Notes: a model not told the origin generated them from the sequence alone. 25,847 bases of DNA from Spirochaetia bacterium (GCA_026002265.1 BOBG01000018.1:1-25847), one strand, 5' to 3'. Positions 1 through 7,584 are shown, counted from the first letter of the stretch. A program made the numbers and translations.

Positions 1-441
1 AAAGCGAGTCCGTTCTGCCATTGCACCGGAAACGATTGTAGCGGCGGTTGCTGCGAATACACACTGGAAAAACCAATTTTTGTAGAAGTCTGCGTTTTCC
101 GCGTTGATCGCCATCGGCCCTTTGAATAGGTCCGAAATGCTCCAGCCGATGAATCCGCCCGCATGATTTTCACCCCACATAAAGGACCAACCGATTGCCC
201 AGTATGCAATTGAACCGACACAAAAATCCATCAGGTTTTTCATTACAATATTGGTCGCATTTTTTGCGCGGGTCAGTCCGGTTTCAACAAGCGCAAATCC
301 GGCCTGCATCATAAAAACCAGTGCCGCACCGAAGACAAGCCAGACAGTATTTAATGCAGCCTGTATATCAAATTCCTGCGCGAAGAGGGACATTTCTAGA
401 CACAAGAACAATAGCGCCGCAATGCATAATTTTTTTCGCAT
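1..441 (-). CDS. amt: Ammonium transporter (Amt family), N-terminal part, cut by window edge
   Basis: The 147 codons present read in frame to the window edge without a stop. The protein starts with a Sec signal peptide (about residues 1-22, ending SLFAQ), as many Amt proteins do. The first membrane segments and Amt family motifs follow: QAGFALVETG, the NxxxKNLMDF stretch, and a WAIGW...G segment. The family conducts ammonium or ammonia across the inner membrane. The ATG at 441 is chosen because AAGGAG lies 8 bases upstream and the signal peptide starts exactly there. A consensus sigma-54 promoter lies just upstream, so nitrogen control is likely. The C-terminal two thirds lie outside the window; a fused regulatory domain or a glnK neighbour cannot be judged. 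Confidence 0.95.
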   Translation of the reverse strand, partial: MRKKLCIAALLFLCLEMSLFAQEFDIQAALNTVWLVFGAALVFMMQAGFALVETGLTRAKNATNIVMKNLMDFCVGSIAYWAIGWSFMWGENHAGGFIGWSISDLFKGPMAINAENADFYKNWFFQCVFAATAATIVSGAMAERTRF

Positions 442-468
442 GGATATTCTCCTTGCCGGAAAGGAAAA

Positions 469-483
469 GCAAAAACTGTGCCA
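469..483 (-). promoter_or_regulatory. Sigma-54 (RpoN) promoter of the ammonium transporter
   Basis: On the minus strand the sequence reads TGGCAC, five bases, TTGC. This is the textbook -24/-12 element with the invariant GG and GC dinucleotides at the correct spacing. The -12 GC is about 28 bases before the start codon, which gives a short leader that still includes the AAGGAG ribosome site. Sigma-54 control of amt by NtrC-type activators is well established in other bacteria. No clear activator site was recognised upstream. Confidence 0.8.
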
Positions 484-508
484 AAATTTACCCGGAACGA
501 CTGAATAT

Positions 509-521
509 GGGGTCAGACCTC
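509..521 (+). repeat. Single RAYT-associated 13-bp motif (T form)
   Basis: GGGGTCAGACCTC is followed by the family's usual CTGTATTTCTTTA tract, but the second motif of the pair is missing. It lies upstream of the amt sigma-54 promoter, in the interval where an activator would be expected to bind. The motif can fold as a GGGG/CCTC stem. Confidence 0.8.
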
Positions 522-557
522 TGTATTTCTTTATACTACAACGAAATAATAAAAAAC

Positions 558-577
558 GTAAAATCTAAAAATTTTAC
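558..577 (-). terminator. AT-rich inverted repeat with T-tract, possible terminator of the ABC exporter operon
   Basis: GTAAAAT and ATTTTAC form perfect 7-bp arms around a 6-base loop. On the minus strand the hairpin is followed by GTTTTTTATT. It lies about 105 bases behind the stop of the ABC exporter, so it could end that transcript. The stem is weak. The site is also about 100 bases upstream of the amt promoter and could instead be an operator or activator site. Confidence 0.35.
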
Positions 578-682
578 ATGAAGCCCTCTTTCAAGGGTAT
601 AATGAATCCGGAAAATATTACTTTTTTGTAGGTTTTGAACTGATCACCTTAGCTATACTACCGGAAAAGTCGGAATTCGGAA

Positions 683-2803
683 TTATTCCTTGATTCCGCC
701 AAATTGTAACCGGTATAAATTTGCATAGATGCCGTTTTTTTGAATCAAGGCTTCGTGTGTACCTTCTTCCGCAACTTTTCCACCGGAGAGTACCAAAATC
801 CGGTCCGAATGACGGATCGTAGAGAGCCGGTGCGCGATAACGATGGATGTACGCCCGGCCAACACTTTCTGCATACCCAGTTGAATGAGGCGTTCCGTTT
901 CAGTATCAATGGAACTTGTTGCTTCGTCAAGAATTACAACGGCCGGATTGTGAGCGATGACCCGTGCAAAACTAATCAGCTGCCGCTGACCGGAGGAAAT
1001 GTTGGTCGCACCTTCCGACAATTTTGTATGATATTGTTCTGGCAGTGCCATGATAAAATCATGTGCGTAGACTGCTTTGGCTGCTGCTTCAACCTGTTCG
1101 TCAGAAAGATCCAAACCGAGCCGGATATTATCCGCAACAGAACCGGAAAAAAGGAAGACATCCTGCAACACCGGCAACACTGCCCGGCGCAATTCCGGCA
1201 GTTCAATCTCCTGAATCGGCACTCCATCAAGGCTGATGGTCCCGGAATCAATATCCCAGAGCCGTGCCAAAACATTGGTGATCGTAGTTTTTCCTGCGCC
1301 GGTTGATCCGACAACCGCGGCCATTTCACCCGGATTCACCGTAAATGTCAAACCTTTAAGGATTTCCTCGCCGGTTTTGTAGGAAAAATGTACATCTTTA
1401 AAGTCAATATGCCCACGGGTAAAACCGTCAATTTTTCTCGTGCCGGCGTCGGGAATCTGTTCCTCGGTGTCAAGAATCGCAAAAATGCGTTCTCCCCCAG
1501 CCATTGCGCTCTGTAGTAGCGTGTATTTTTCGGCAATATCCATCACCGGGTTGTAAAACATTGCCACAAGATTCACAAATGCGATCGTTGTACCAAGCGA
1601 AAGTGTCAGATTCAGCACCATCATTCCGCCGACTGCTATCACCACCGCAGTTGTAACTATCGACAGCCACTCGACAACCGGCCGAAATGTTGCAAAAACG
1701 TACATTTCTCCGAGGTTTGCGTCCAGCAATTCCTTATTCCGCACCCCAAATTCCCGGCCGCTTTTCTTCTCACCCCGGAACAATTGCACAACTTGAACAC
1801 CGGAAAGGCGTTCCGCAAGATAGGCATTGACCCGTGATGAAGCGGTCCGTTGACGCCGAAACGCATCCCGCGCCCGAGTCCGGCTCAACATCGTGATGAG
1901 CAGGACCGGTGGAAGCGTAAGAATAGTAACCAGTGCAAGTTCCGATGACAAAATAAATAACGTGATCAATGCACCGGTCATAATCGAAAAATCTTTGAGA
2001 AAAGCGATCAAAACCGAGGTAAAAAATTCATTGATCGTTTCGACATCGCTCGTGAGCCGTGTGACGATTCTGCCGACCGGATGCCGTGACAGAAAAGCCG
2101 TAGATTGCGAGGCAGTTTTTTTGAAAAGCGCAAGCCGGAGATCCTTCATCACCTGCTGTGCGATCAATGTGGAATTCCATGTTTGAACAAAAGTAAACAA
2201 AAAGGTAAGAATCAAAATTCCAATGAGTGCCATCACCCACCGGGTAATAAAGGAAATATCTCCATGCCGCACTGTGGCGATGTCCGGCGTAGAAAACCGG
2301 TTGAGATCATCTTTCCGGATCGCAGCATAGTTCCCAGATTCTATAAACAGATCCGGGTTTTTTCCCATAATAGCGCGAGTCGAATCCGGAATCTCCGTAA
2401 AAACATACCATGCATCAGGCTCCACGATTCCGGAATCTTTCAGTTCACTTTCAACGTTACCCGGTAAATGTAGCTTTTGATTCTGAGGTACAAAAAGGTA
2501 GGATTCAATGGAAGCTGACCGCGGCAAATTTTTCAGACGCTCAAGCTCAAAACGGGTAGCATCGCTCAAGGGGACAGTCGATGCCCGGTCCATACGCAGG
2601 GCAAGAAATCTCGCCAGTACCGCATCATCGATCACCCGCTGCTGAATAATTGGTACAAACAATTCGCCGACCGTAGAAATTCCCAGTGCAATCAGTGTTA
2701 TGATCACCAATTTTTTGTACGGCTTGAGATATGACAAAATCCGTTTTGTTATACCGGAATCGTAACTTTTTACCACTTCTTCGACATCAAAATAATCAGA
2801 CAT
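683..2803 (-). CDS. ABC exporter, fused permease and ATPase (type IV/B-type half transporter)
   Basis: This 706-residue protein has an N-terminal six-helix exporter domain and a C-terminal ATPase: Walker A GSTGAGKT (499-506), Q-loop Q547, signature SSGQR (603-607), Walker B VVILDE (622-627) and H-loop H658. Between the first helix (about 30-55) and the second (about 187-207) is an extra region of roughly 120 residues, predicted outside the membrane. This makes the protein about 120 residues longer than a typical half exporter. The signature has SSGQ instead of SGGQ. The ATG has AAGGA five bases before it. The gene follows the helical protein at 2827-3573 by 23 bases, so the two are probably co-transcribed. 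The substrate cannot be deduced; lipid or drug export is usual for the family. As a half transporter it should act as a homodimer or with a partner elsewhere. Confidence 0.92.
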   Translation of the reverse strand: MSDYFDVEEVVKSYDSGITKRILSYLKPYKKLVIITLIALGISTVGELFVPIIQQRVIDDAVLARFLALRMDRASTVPLSDATRFELERLKNLPRSASIESYLFVPQNQKLHLPGNVESELKDSGIVEPDAWYVFTEIPDSTRAIMGKNPDLFIESGNYAAIRKDDLNRFSTPDIATVRHGDISFITRWVMALIGILILTFLFTFVQTWNSTLIAQQVMKDLRLALFKKTASQSTAFLSRHPVGRIVTRLTSDVETINEFFTSVLIAFLKDFSIMTGALITLFILSSELALVTILTLPPVLLITMLSRTRARDAFRRQRTASSRVNAYLAERLSGVQVVQLFRGEKKSGREFGVRNKELLDANLGEMYVFATFRPVVEWLSIVTTAVVIAVGGMMVLNLTLSLGTTIAFVNLVAMFYNPVMDIAEKYTLLQSAMAGGERIFAILDTEEQIPDAGTRKIDGFTRGHIDFKDVHFSYKTGEEILKGLTFTVNPGEMAAVVGSTGAGKTTITNVLARLWDIDSGTISLDGVPIQEIELPELRRAVLPVLQDVFLFSGSVADNIRLGLDLSDEQVEAAAKAVYAHDFIMALPEQYHTKLSEGATNISSGQRQLISFARVIAHNPAVVILDEATSSIDTETERLIQLGMQKVLAGRTSIVIAHRLSTIRHSDRILVLSGGKVAEEGTHEALIQKNGIYANLYRLQFGGIKE

Positions 2804-2826
2804 TGAATTCCTTCAACTATAACGAT

Positions 2827-3573
2827 TTAACCGCTAATATCGATCACCAAACTCCGCATATCAGCCGGAACCTGCGTGCCGGTCCGTCCATACACTTTAC
2901 CCTTCCGGTCCGGAAAAGCCTGATCGACAAAAGCCGAAATCGTAATTTTTGCCTCATCAAGATACGTGACGAGTGCATCGCCGGCAAGCCGTATGCCCAT
3001 CACCTTAAATTTGAGAGTCCGGTACAATTCACTTAGCTGTTTCCGCTCTTCCGGATCCATTACAGCAGTGGCTGCATAAAAATGAGTCTCTTCCGGCGCA
3101 TATTTCTGCCGTTCCTCTTCCAAAGTCTCGAAAGCTTCCTGCGCTGCACCGAGCGCACTCTGATGGGATTCAAAATCGGTCCATTCACGGGTAATAACCG
3201 CGGCCCGCACTTTTTCCTGCAATACTGCTATCGAATCCACCAATTCAATTTCCTGTTTGAGGATGCGTGCGAGCGGTGAATCTTCTTTTTCCTGATCAAC
3301 TATTCCAACCGGTTCCGGCACATTTTCTTCAGACAAATCTAGTTGTTCCGGATTCCGATCTTTTTGATCGAATTCTTCAGCAGACTCCAGAATAGTATCA
3401 TTAATCAATACCATTGGGGAAGCCTCCCCCTCGCTACAGACGCCTGCGGCGCCTTCCGCTACCCCCTCTGCGGGGACACCCCGCAACGCCCCGGGGACCA
3501 GAGTAGGTTCAGATTCTGAATTCTCCTGATCAATTATCCCGGCAGGTTCCGGCGTGCTTTGCTCTTCCGGCAT
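2827..3573 (-). CDS. Acidic helical protein of unknown function, weakly FlgN-like
   Basis: I do not recognise this 248-residue protein with confidence. Residues 1-100 are acidic, rich in Pro and Glu and probably disordered. Residues about 103-225 look like two or three long amphipathic helices, a pattern seen in FlgN-type flagellar chaperones; that assignment is tentative. No signal peptide is present. The ATG at 3573 is preferred over a TTG three bases earlier because GGGAG then has a six-base spacing. The N-terminal part contains an imperfect duplication (EPAGIIDQE near residue 10 and EPVGIVDQE near residue 88). Between the copies lies an in-frame block encoded by a GC-rich palindrome array. 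The gene is upstream of, and probably co-transcribed with, the ABC exporter. Confidence 0.7.
   Translation of the reverse strand: MPEEQSTPEPAGIIDQENSESEPTLVPGALRGVPAEGVAEGAAGVCSEGEASPMVLINDTILESAEEFDQKDRNPEQLDLSEENVPEPVGIVDQEKEDSPLARILKQEIELVDSIAVLQEKVRAAVITREWTDFESHQSALGAAQEAFETLEEERQKYAPEETHFYAATAVMDPEERKQLSELYRTLKFKVMGIRLAGDALVTYLDEAKITISAFVDQAFPDRKGKVYGRTGTQVPADMRSLVIDISG
3416..3497. repeat. GC-rich array of three palindromes inside a coding region
   Basis: Three hairpins lie side by side: GGGGA/TCCCC (3416-3429), CGCC/GGCG (3441-3451) and GCGGGG/CCCCGC with a 3-base loop (3470-3484). A GC-rich CCCCGGGG follows. The segment is far richer in G+C than its surroundings and resembles the intergenic palindromic elements elsewhere in the window, yet it is read through in frame as an Ala/Gly/Glu-rich peptide. 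It looks like a mobile palindromic element captured by a gene. Confidence 0.65.
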
Positions 3574-3621
3574 CAAAAACTCCCATACGATTTTATTGTT
3601 TTTAGCCGGTTATAACAACAT

Positions 3622-3634
3622 GGGGACAGACCTC
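3622..3634 (+). repeat. Single RAYT-associated 13-bp motif (A form)
   Basis: GGGGACAGACCTC is followed by the family's T-rich tract and ATATATAGTTACAA, but the second motif expected about 44 bases later is absent. It lies just upstream of the 2827-3573 gene, in its probable promoter region. Confidence 0.8.
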
Positions 3635-3662
3635 TTTATTTTTTTACAATATATATAGTTAC

Positions 3663-3689
3663 AAAAATTGATCGGTTGTATCAATTTTT
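3663..3689. terminator. Bidirectional hairpin terminator candidate
   Basis: AAAAATTGAT and ATCAATTTTT form a perfect 10-bp stem around the loop CGGTTGT. The A-tract on one side and T-tract on the other would give a T-run after the stem in either direction. It lies downstream of the minus-strand transposase and upstream of the 2827-3573 operon, where a minus-strand terminator would insulate the two. Confidence 0.45.
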
Positions 3690-3980
3690 CCGGAAAATAT
3701 TTCGGAACTGGATTCTCATAGATAGGTGTCCAGAGGATTTTTTCTCTGCCATATCTGCTGTGAATCGCTCCTACCAGGAGTCCGGTCAAGATCTATTCTG
3801 ATGAATCTATGAATCTGACAACCTTTCGATTCAGTTCATGGCTGATCGATACTATAATCCTATTTTTTTTAGGATAAACCACCGGAAAAGCGGTTTTTGA
3901 GACTATCCGGCTCCGTTTTTATAAAATTTTCGCCGGGATTTATACTGAAAGCACCGTATTTAGGCTACAATGTGCTAGGG
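3690..3980. other. Intergenic stretch without a recognisable gene
   Basis: No credible reading frame was found. Two small inverted repeats are visible: ATCCTA/TAGGAT around seven T's (3857-3875) and ACCG/CGGT followed by T's (3881-3898). Otherwise nothing is recognised. It separates the first transposase locus from the operon at 683-3573. Confidence 0.5.
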
Positions 3981-3981
3981 A

Positions 3982-4521
3982 TTAGGGACGGGGGTCTGTC
4001 CCCAGTAGCCGGTGCCTCGGCAATCGCTCCAACACCCACTCCGGTGCTGCACTTACTATCCGGGTAATCCCGGCTTGGTGGTGATGCAACCCGCCCCACG
4101 GCCAGTCCTCCGGCTTTTCCACGATACCAGCTTTTACCGGATTCTGATCGATATAGTTATAGACTGTTATGAAATCTTCATCGTCCACAATCTCCCGTGA
4201 GAAAAACCGGTCACCCCACAAATGGCCGGTTTTTCCATACTTATGATTCCACCGAATCGCGAGTACCATTTTGATCCATTTCATTATCACCGATAGACTT
4301 TGTCCAAGTTCCGGTGTGATCAAAAAATGGAAATGATTATCCATGATGCAAAAATTGTGAAGCTCGAACTTATAATTTTTTTTCGTTTTTGCTTCCTCGA
4401 TAACTTTCAGAAACATTTCCTTATCCTCACTATCCTGCAAATCAAATGCTTTCCGGTTAATTTCCGATGCCACATGGTATGTTTTTCCCTTGCTAGTATC
4501 TCCACGCTCTGGACGCGCCAT
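3982..4521 (-). CDS. REP-associated tyrosine transposase (RAYT, Y1/HUH family), copy 1
   Basis: This 179-residue single-domain Y1 transposase carries the HUH metal site at H63-F64-H65 (DNHFHFL), the GHLWGDRFFS block (99-108) and the catalytic-tyrosine helix YIDQNPVKAGIV, with Y123 the likely nucleophile. These are the hallmarks of RAYTs, which cut and join single-stranded REP hairpins. The length is full for the family and the frame is intact. The last codons (LLGTDPRP, stop) lie within the hairpin motif GGGGACAGACCCC that forms the downstream end of the locus. GAGGTCTGTCCCC lies about 100 bases upstream of the start. A close paralogue lies at 17368-17907: 7 residues differ against about 72 nucleotides. 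The ATG has AGGAGG just upstream (CCTCCT at 4526-4531). Confidence 0.93.
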   Translation of the reverse strand: MARPERGDTSKGKTYHVASEINRKAFDLQDSEDKEMFLKVIEEAKTKKNYKFELHNFCIMDNHFHFLITPELGQSLSVIMKWIKMVLAIRWNHKYGKTGHLWGDRFFSREIVDDEDFITVYNYIDQNPVKAGIVEKPEDWPWGGLHHHQAGITRIVSAAPEWVLERLPRHRLLGTDPRP

Positions 4522-4634
4522 AGATTCCTCCTTTTAACCGCCGGCACTACACAGCGATCAATTAAAGTACGGTTCGAGGTGATACTTTTGATTCAGTTTT
4601 CTGGAATTTTTTGCGAATTTTGGGGACAGACCTC
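3991..4634 (-). mobile_element. RAYT locus 1 bounded by REP-like hairpin motifs
   Basis: The unit runs from GGGGTCTGTCCCC (3991-4003) to GGGGACAGACCTC (4622-4634), so the ends are near-perfect inverted copies of one motif. Between the start codon and the outer motif the two loci share recognisable sequence (for example GTGATACTTTTGATTCAG at 4580-4597). The shared boundaries suggest a unit that was duplicated or moved as a whole. No target-site duplication was identified. Confidence 0.6.
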
Positions 4635-4678
4635 TAGCATTTATTTTCAATATATATAGTTACAAGGGGTCAGACCTC
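4622..4678 (+). repeat. Complete RAYT-associated motif pair (A form then T form)
   Basis: GGGGACAGACCTC at 4622 is followed by GGGGTCAGACCTC at 4666, 44 bases start to start. The spacer is AT-rich with ATATATAGTTACAA. This is the cleanest example of the paired unit and is joined directly to the outer end of RAYT locus 1. It ends about 10 bases from the stop codon of the downstream kinase gene. Confidence 0.85.
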
Positions 4679-4687
4679 GATCTCCTT

Positions 4688-5290
4688 TTAGATTGTCCAT
4701 AAACAAACAGACGGGATGGATGCCGCAAAACCAACTGCAAGTGGTATGAGGATGTTATCAACGTCAGCAGCCGGCATTAATTCGGCAATAGTTGCGGCGC
4801 AGGCACAGATGAGAGCCGCTGCTACATTATTCAAAACAAGATAAGTTGAAAAAAATGTTACCGCATAACAAGCGAGAGAACCTTCGATACTCTTTCCATG
4901 CAAAAAAGCGGGACGGATACGCCCTAAAAATTTTCCAACCATACCGGCACAACTGTCCCCAAAAGCAACCGCATAGATGGCGCTTGCCGCGGCCGGCGCC
5001 GGAAAAACTAATATTGTCACCGCCGCTCCCAGTCCAAGGGTACAGGGTCCCCATACAAAATGCTTTTGATCCCGGATTCTAGACGATTTTTCTGTCAAAA
5101 AAGAAATAAGCGGGATTCGGATTCCGGATTGACGGCATTTTTCGGCAATTATATACAATGCTGTTCCGGCGAGGAGGATTGCCGCTGTTGCGGGACCGTG
5201 TAATGAAGAAAGCGGAACCGCTGCCGCAATAAGAACATGAAGCGATTTTCTCAATAATTCTTGTGAAAATTCCGGCTTTGTAATCAACAT
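4688..5290 (-). CDS. CTP-dependent polyprenol/diacylglycerol kinase family membrane protein
   Basis: This 200-residue polytopic protein carries the dolichol/phytol kinase signature: ELLRKSLH near residue 10, AFGDSCAGMVGKFLGR near 108-123, the KSIEGSLA loop near 132-139, and a C-terminal ELMPAADVDNILIP. Members phosphorylate a lipid alcohol such as a polyprenol, phytol or diacylglycerol, usually with CTP, in the inner membrane. The substrate cannot be told from sequence. The ATG at 5290 is preferred because family homology starts shortly after it; an in-frame TTG at 5347 would add 19 residues, but no ribosome site is visible there. It diverges from the MATE gene. Confidence 0.82.
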   Translation of the reverse strand: MLITKPEFSQELLRKSLHVLIAAAVPLSSLHGPATAAILLAGTALYIIAEKCRQSGIRIPLISFLTEKSSRIRDQKHFVWGPCTLGLGAAVTILVFPAPAAASAIYAVAFGDSCAGMVGKFLGRIRPAFLHGKSIEGSLACYAVTFFSTYLVLNNVAAALICACAATIAELMPAADVDNILIPLAVGFAASIPSVCLWTI

Positions 5291-5333
5291 TTCCGGACAA
5301 ATAATAGTCTTTTTTACAAAAAAAAATGAAGGC

Positions 5334-5371
5334 TTGAATGTTATCAAATATTTTGTTAAACTTTATAAAGT
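5334..5371 (+). promoter_or_regulatory. Possible promoter and 12-bp palindrome before the MATE gene
   Basis: TTGAAT (5334-5339) and TAAACT (5357-5362), 17 bases apart, form a weak sigma-70-like promoter. The perfect palindrome ACTTTATAAAGT (5360-5371) overlaps its -10 and could be an operator. It precedes the AAGGA ribosome site by five bases. This is a pattern match only. Confidence 0.35.
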
Positions 5372-5388
5372 AATATAAGGAAAATACT

Positions 5389-6765
5389 ATTCGTTCTTTA
5401 CAAAAACTTGGACCATGGTCATTTTACCGTGAAGCGTTGAGCATTGCCTTTCCGGTTATGCTGCAACAACTTATTATGAGTATGGTTTCTTTGATCGACA
5501 ACTTTATGGTTTCCGGACTCGGGGATCAAAGTATGGGCGCGGTCAATGTTGCCAATCAAATCAATTTTATCTACATTGTTTTTGTTAATACTATATGCGG
5601 TGCAGGCGGAATTTACCTCGCACAATTCCGGGGCGCCGGCAATACCGGAGGGATGCAGCATGCATACCGGTTCAAAATCATTTTTTCGCTCGCAGTTTCC
5701 CTAATATTTTTAGTACTATACAATACAATTCCCAAACAAATGCTTGCAATGATGACACCCGGCAACAGCGATCAAACGGAAATTATCGCAATCGGCTCGC
5801 GCTACCTTTATTTTACATCATTTTCGTTGATTCCCATCGCTATTTCCTCATCTATTGGCTCATCATTCCGGGAAATCGGAAAACCAATCATTCCGTTGAT
5901 AATTTCAGCCAGTGCAACATTGATCAACACTATCGGCAACTGGTTTTTAATTTACGGCAATATGGGAGCGCCACGGTTGGAAGTTGAAGGTGCGGCCATT
6001 GCAACGATTATCGCCCGCGGCTACGAACTTTTGATGTTTTTACTCTATGTGGCGTTCCGGAAAACACACTTTTTTGTAGGTTTTCACCGGGTACTCCATA
6101 TAAACAAAAAACTCATCCGGGAAATTTTTAGCAAATCATTGATGATGTTTGCCTCAGAATTATCATGGATCAGCTCCGAAACGATCATGAATGCACTCCT
6201 CAACGGCCGCGGCGGCGCAGAAACACTCGCGGGCATGGCCGGCGGATTCACCATTGCGAATATTCTCTTTCTCGTGTTCAGCGGCGTATGGACAGCGTCC
6301 ACAGTCATCATCGGCGGAAGCCTCGGCGCAGGCAAACTGAATGAAGCCCGGATCCGGGGTGAATGGATCAAATCCGGGGCAGTTATCGCGGGAATCGTCA
6401 TTGCAGGGGCCGGAATCGGTGTGTCAATTGCCATTATCCCCAAAGTTTTTTTCAACCTCACACCTGCGGCTCAGTCGATCAGCCAGGGAATCGTCTTTGT
6501 TATCGTTGCCTACCTGCCGTTGTGGGCATTACTCAACGCCCAGTTCGCAATTTCCCGCGCCGGCGGCGACACCGCGATGGGAATGTATGCGGATGTTTCA
6601 GTCAATACCATTCTCTTTATACCCGGCGCTTTTCTTTTAGCATATTTTACCGGCATGGGGCCAGTGCCAATGTTCGCGATTCTCAAACTCACCGACATCA
6701 TAAAATATTTTGTGGCTCGGCATTTTTTCAAAAAAGAACGGTGGCTTAAAAATTTAACAGTATAG
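5389..6765 (+). CDS. MATE family multidrug/metabolite efflux transporter
   Basis: This polytopic protein of about 458 residues has twelve hydrophobic segments and typical MATE N-terminal sequence (EALSIAFPVMLQQ, then SLIDNFMVSGLGD). Members export organic cations or other small molecules, driven by Na+ or H+. The first standard start codon in frame is the TTG at 5437, but that would cut into conserved N-terminal sequence and has no ribosome site. Upstream codons are open to a stop at 5371, and an ATT at 5389 lies seven bases behind AAGGA. I therefore place the start at the ATT, which is rare; a sequence error or a frameshifted ATG at 5415 are alternatives. REP-like repeats follow the gene. 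Confidence 0.88.
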   Translation: MRSLQKLGPWSFYREALSIAFPVMLQQLIMSMVSLIDNFMVSGLGDQSMGAVNVANQINFIYIVFVNTICGAGGIYLAQFRGAGNTGGMQHAYRFKIIFSLAVSLIFLVLYNTIPKQMLAMMTPGNSDQTEIIAIGSRYLYFTSFSLIPIAISSSIGSSFREIGKPIIPLIISASATLINTIGNWFLIYGNMGAPRLEVEGAAIATIIARGYELLMFLLYVAFRKTHFFVGFHRVLHINKKLIREIFSKSLMMFASELSWISSETIMNALLNGRGGAETLAGMAGGFTIANILFLVFSGVWTASTVIIGGSLGAGKLNEARIRGEWIKSGAVIAGIVIAGAGIGVSIAIIPKVFFNLTPAAQSISQGIVFVIVAYLPLWALLNAQFAISRAGGDTAMGMYADVSVNTILFIPGAFLLAYFTGMGPVPMFAILKLTDIIKYFVARHFFKKERWLKNLTV

Positions 6766-6805
6766 TTTTTCACTTGAAAAGTGTCGCAAATGTATATCGA
6801 AAAAT

Positions 6806-6914
6806 GGGGACAGACCTCTGTATTTCTTTACAATGTAACGAGATAACTGGGGTCAGACCTCTAGTGAAATTTTTTCAACAACCACCCTCGTTGGGGCTAA
6901 AGGGGTCAGACTTC
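6806..6914 (+). repeat. Motif pair plus a third degenerate RAYT-associated motif
   Basis: GGGGACAGACCTC at 6806 and GGGGTCAGACCTC at 6849 form a pair 43 bases apart. A third copy with one change (GGGGTCAGACTTC) follows at 6902. The array fills the space behind the MATE gene. Short open frames across it look like chance readings of the repeats. Confidence 0.82.
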
Positions 6915-6950
6915 GACCTGATAATCAGAAACCGGCTGATAAAAAACAGG

Positions 6951-6972
6951 ACTCTTCTTAAGAATGAAGAGT
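6951..6972. repeat. Inverted repeat upstream of the 7003 gene
   Basis: ACTCTTC and GAAGAGT are perfect 7-bp arms around an 8-base loop. On the minus strand the stem is followed by CCTGTTTTTT, which is terminator-like, but no minus-strand gene ends here. An operator for the 7003 gene is an alternative. Confidence 0.4.
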
Positions 6973-7002
6973 AACTGACCGATTAAATTTTTAGGGTAGA
7001 TC

Positions 7003-7557
7003 ATGATGGAAAAAACCAATCGTGCCGAAAAGATCGATGCAGGACACATGAGGCAGGAAGGGGAAGGCCTGGTTAATGAATTTTTTCAATTAAGTACTGG
7101 AAATCCGGTACAATTTTTGGAGGATTCGCTCAAAAATACACCGAAAGATCAGCAGCTGTACCTTAAACGTGAAATTTTAGCTGCGCTTGTGTCCCATATT
7201 GTGATTCCAGCGCCTCATGGAAACGGCAAAGAACTTGAACTGGTGGGAAAAGCCTTGTCGCTGCTGATAAAAGATTCACGTTTTCCGGAATTTTACCGGC
7301 AGTTTATCCGGATCAGCACCCAATATTTTGAAGAAATCGCCCACTGCGAAGCCGACATCCGGGACCAGTACACCGACAGACTACGCGAAAAAGAAGAGAA
7401 ACTTTCGCACCAATCCGGCCGGCCCGTTAGGGTGGATCTCTCGACTGATCCTGAATTTGCAGATATATATAACAAAAAAATTAACAGCATACGGGAAGAT
7501 TACGAATCCATTGCGGAACAGGTGCGGGAACAATCCCTGTTGCTTTTTCCCACATGA
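7003..7557 (+). CDS. Helical protein of unknown function
   Basis: This 184-residue protein is not recognised. It has no signal peptide or membrane segment and is rich in Glu, Lys and Arg. Predicted helices cover residues 20-60, 65-130 and 155-180, and the last looks coiled-coil-like. The frame is supported by a ribosome site (AGGGT at 6992-6996) with suitable spacing and by coding-like composition. An ATG three bases later could be the start instead. It ends 27 bases before a strong promoter for the LysM gene, so it is probably a separate transcription unit. Confidence 0.72.
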   Translation: MMEKTNRAEKIDAGHMRQEGEGLVNEFFQLSTGNPVQFLEDSLKNTPKDQQLYLKREILAALVSHIVIPAPHGNGKELELVGKALSLLIKDSRFPEFYRQFIRISTQYFEEIAHCEADIRDQYTDRLREKEEKLSHQSGRPVRVDLSTDPEFADIYNKKINSIREDYESIAEQVREQSLLLFPT

Positions 7558-7584
7558 AACATTTCAGCTTTTTTCAAAATACAC

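Noticed and set aside
558..577. TnrA/GlnR-type nitrogen operator upstream of amt
   Set aside because: The arms are spaced wider (20 bp in total) than the 17-bp TnrA/GlnR site. A sigma-54 promoter already explains nitrogen control.
740..1306. Long plus-strand open frame opposite the ABC exporter, up to 188 codons
   Set aside because: It is the complement of a clearly coding gene with all ABC motifs. It has no ribosome site or recognisable protein features.
6774..6974. Short open frame of 66 codons across the repeats behind the MATE gene
   Set aside because: Its sequence is mostly read-through of the 13-bp motifs, and similar peptides appear wherever the repeat occurs, so it is a product of the repeat and not a gene.
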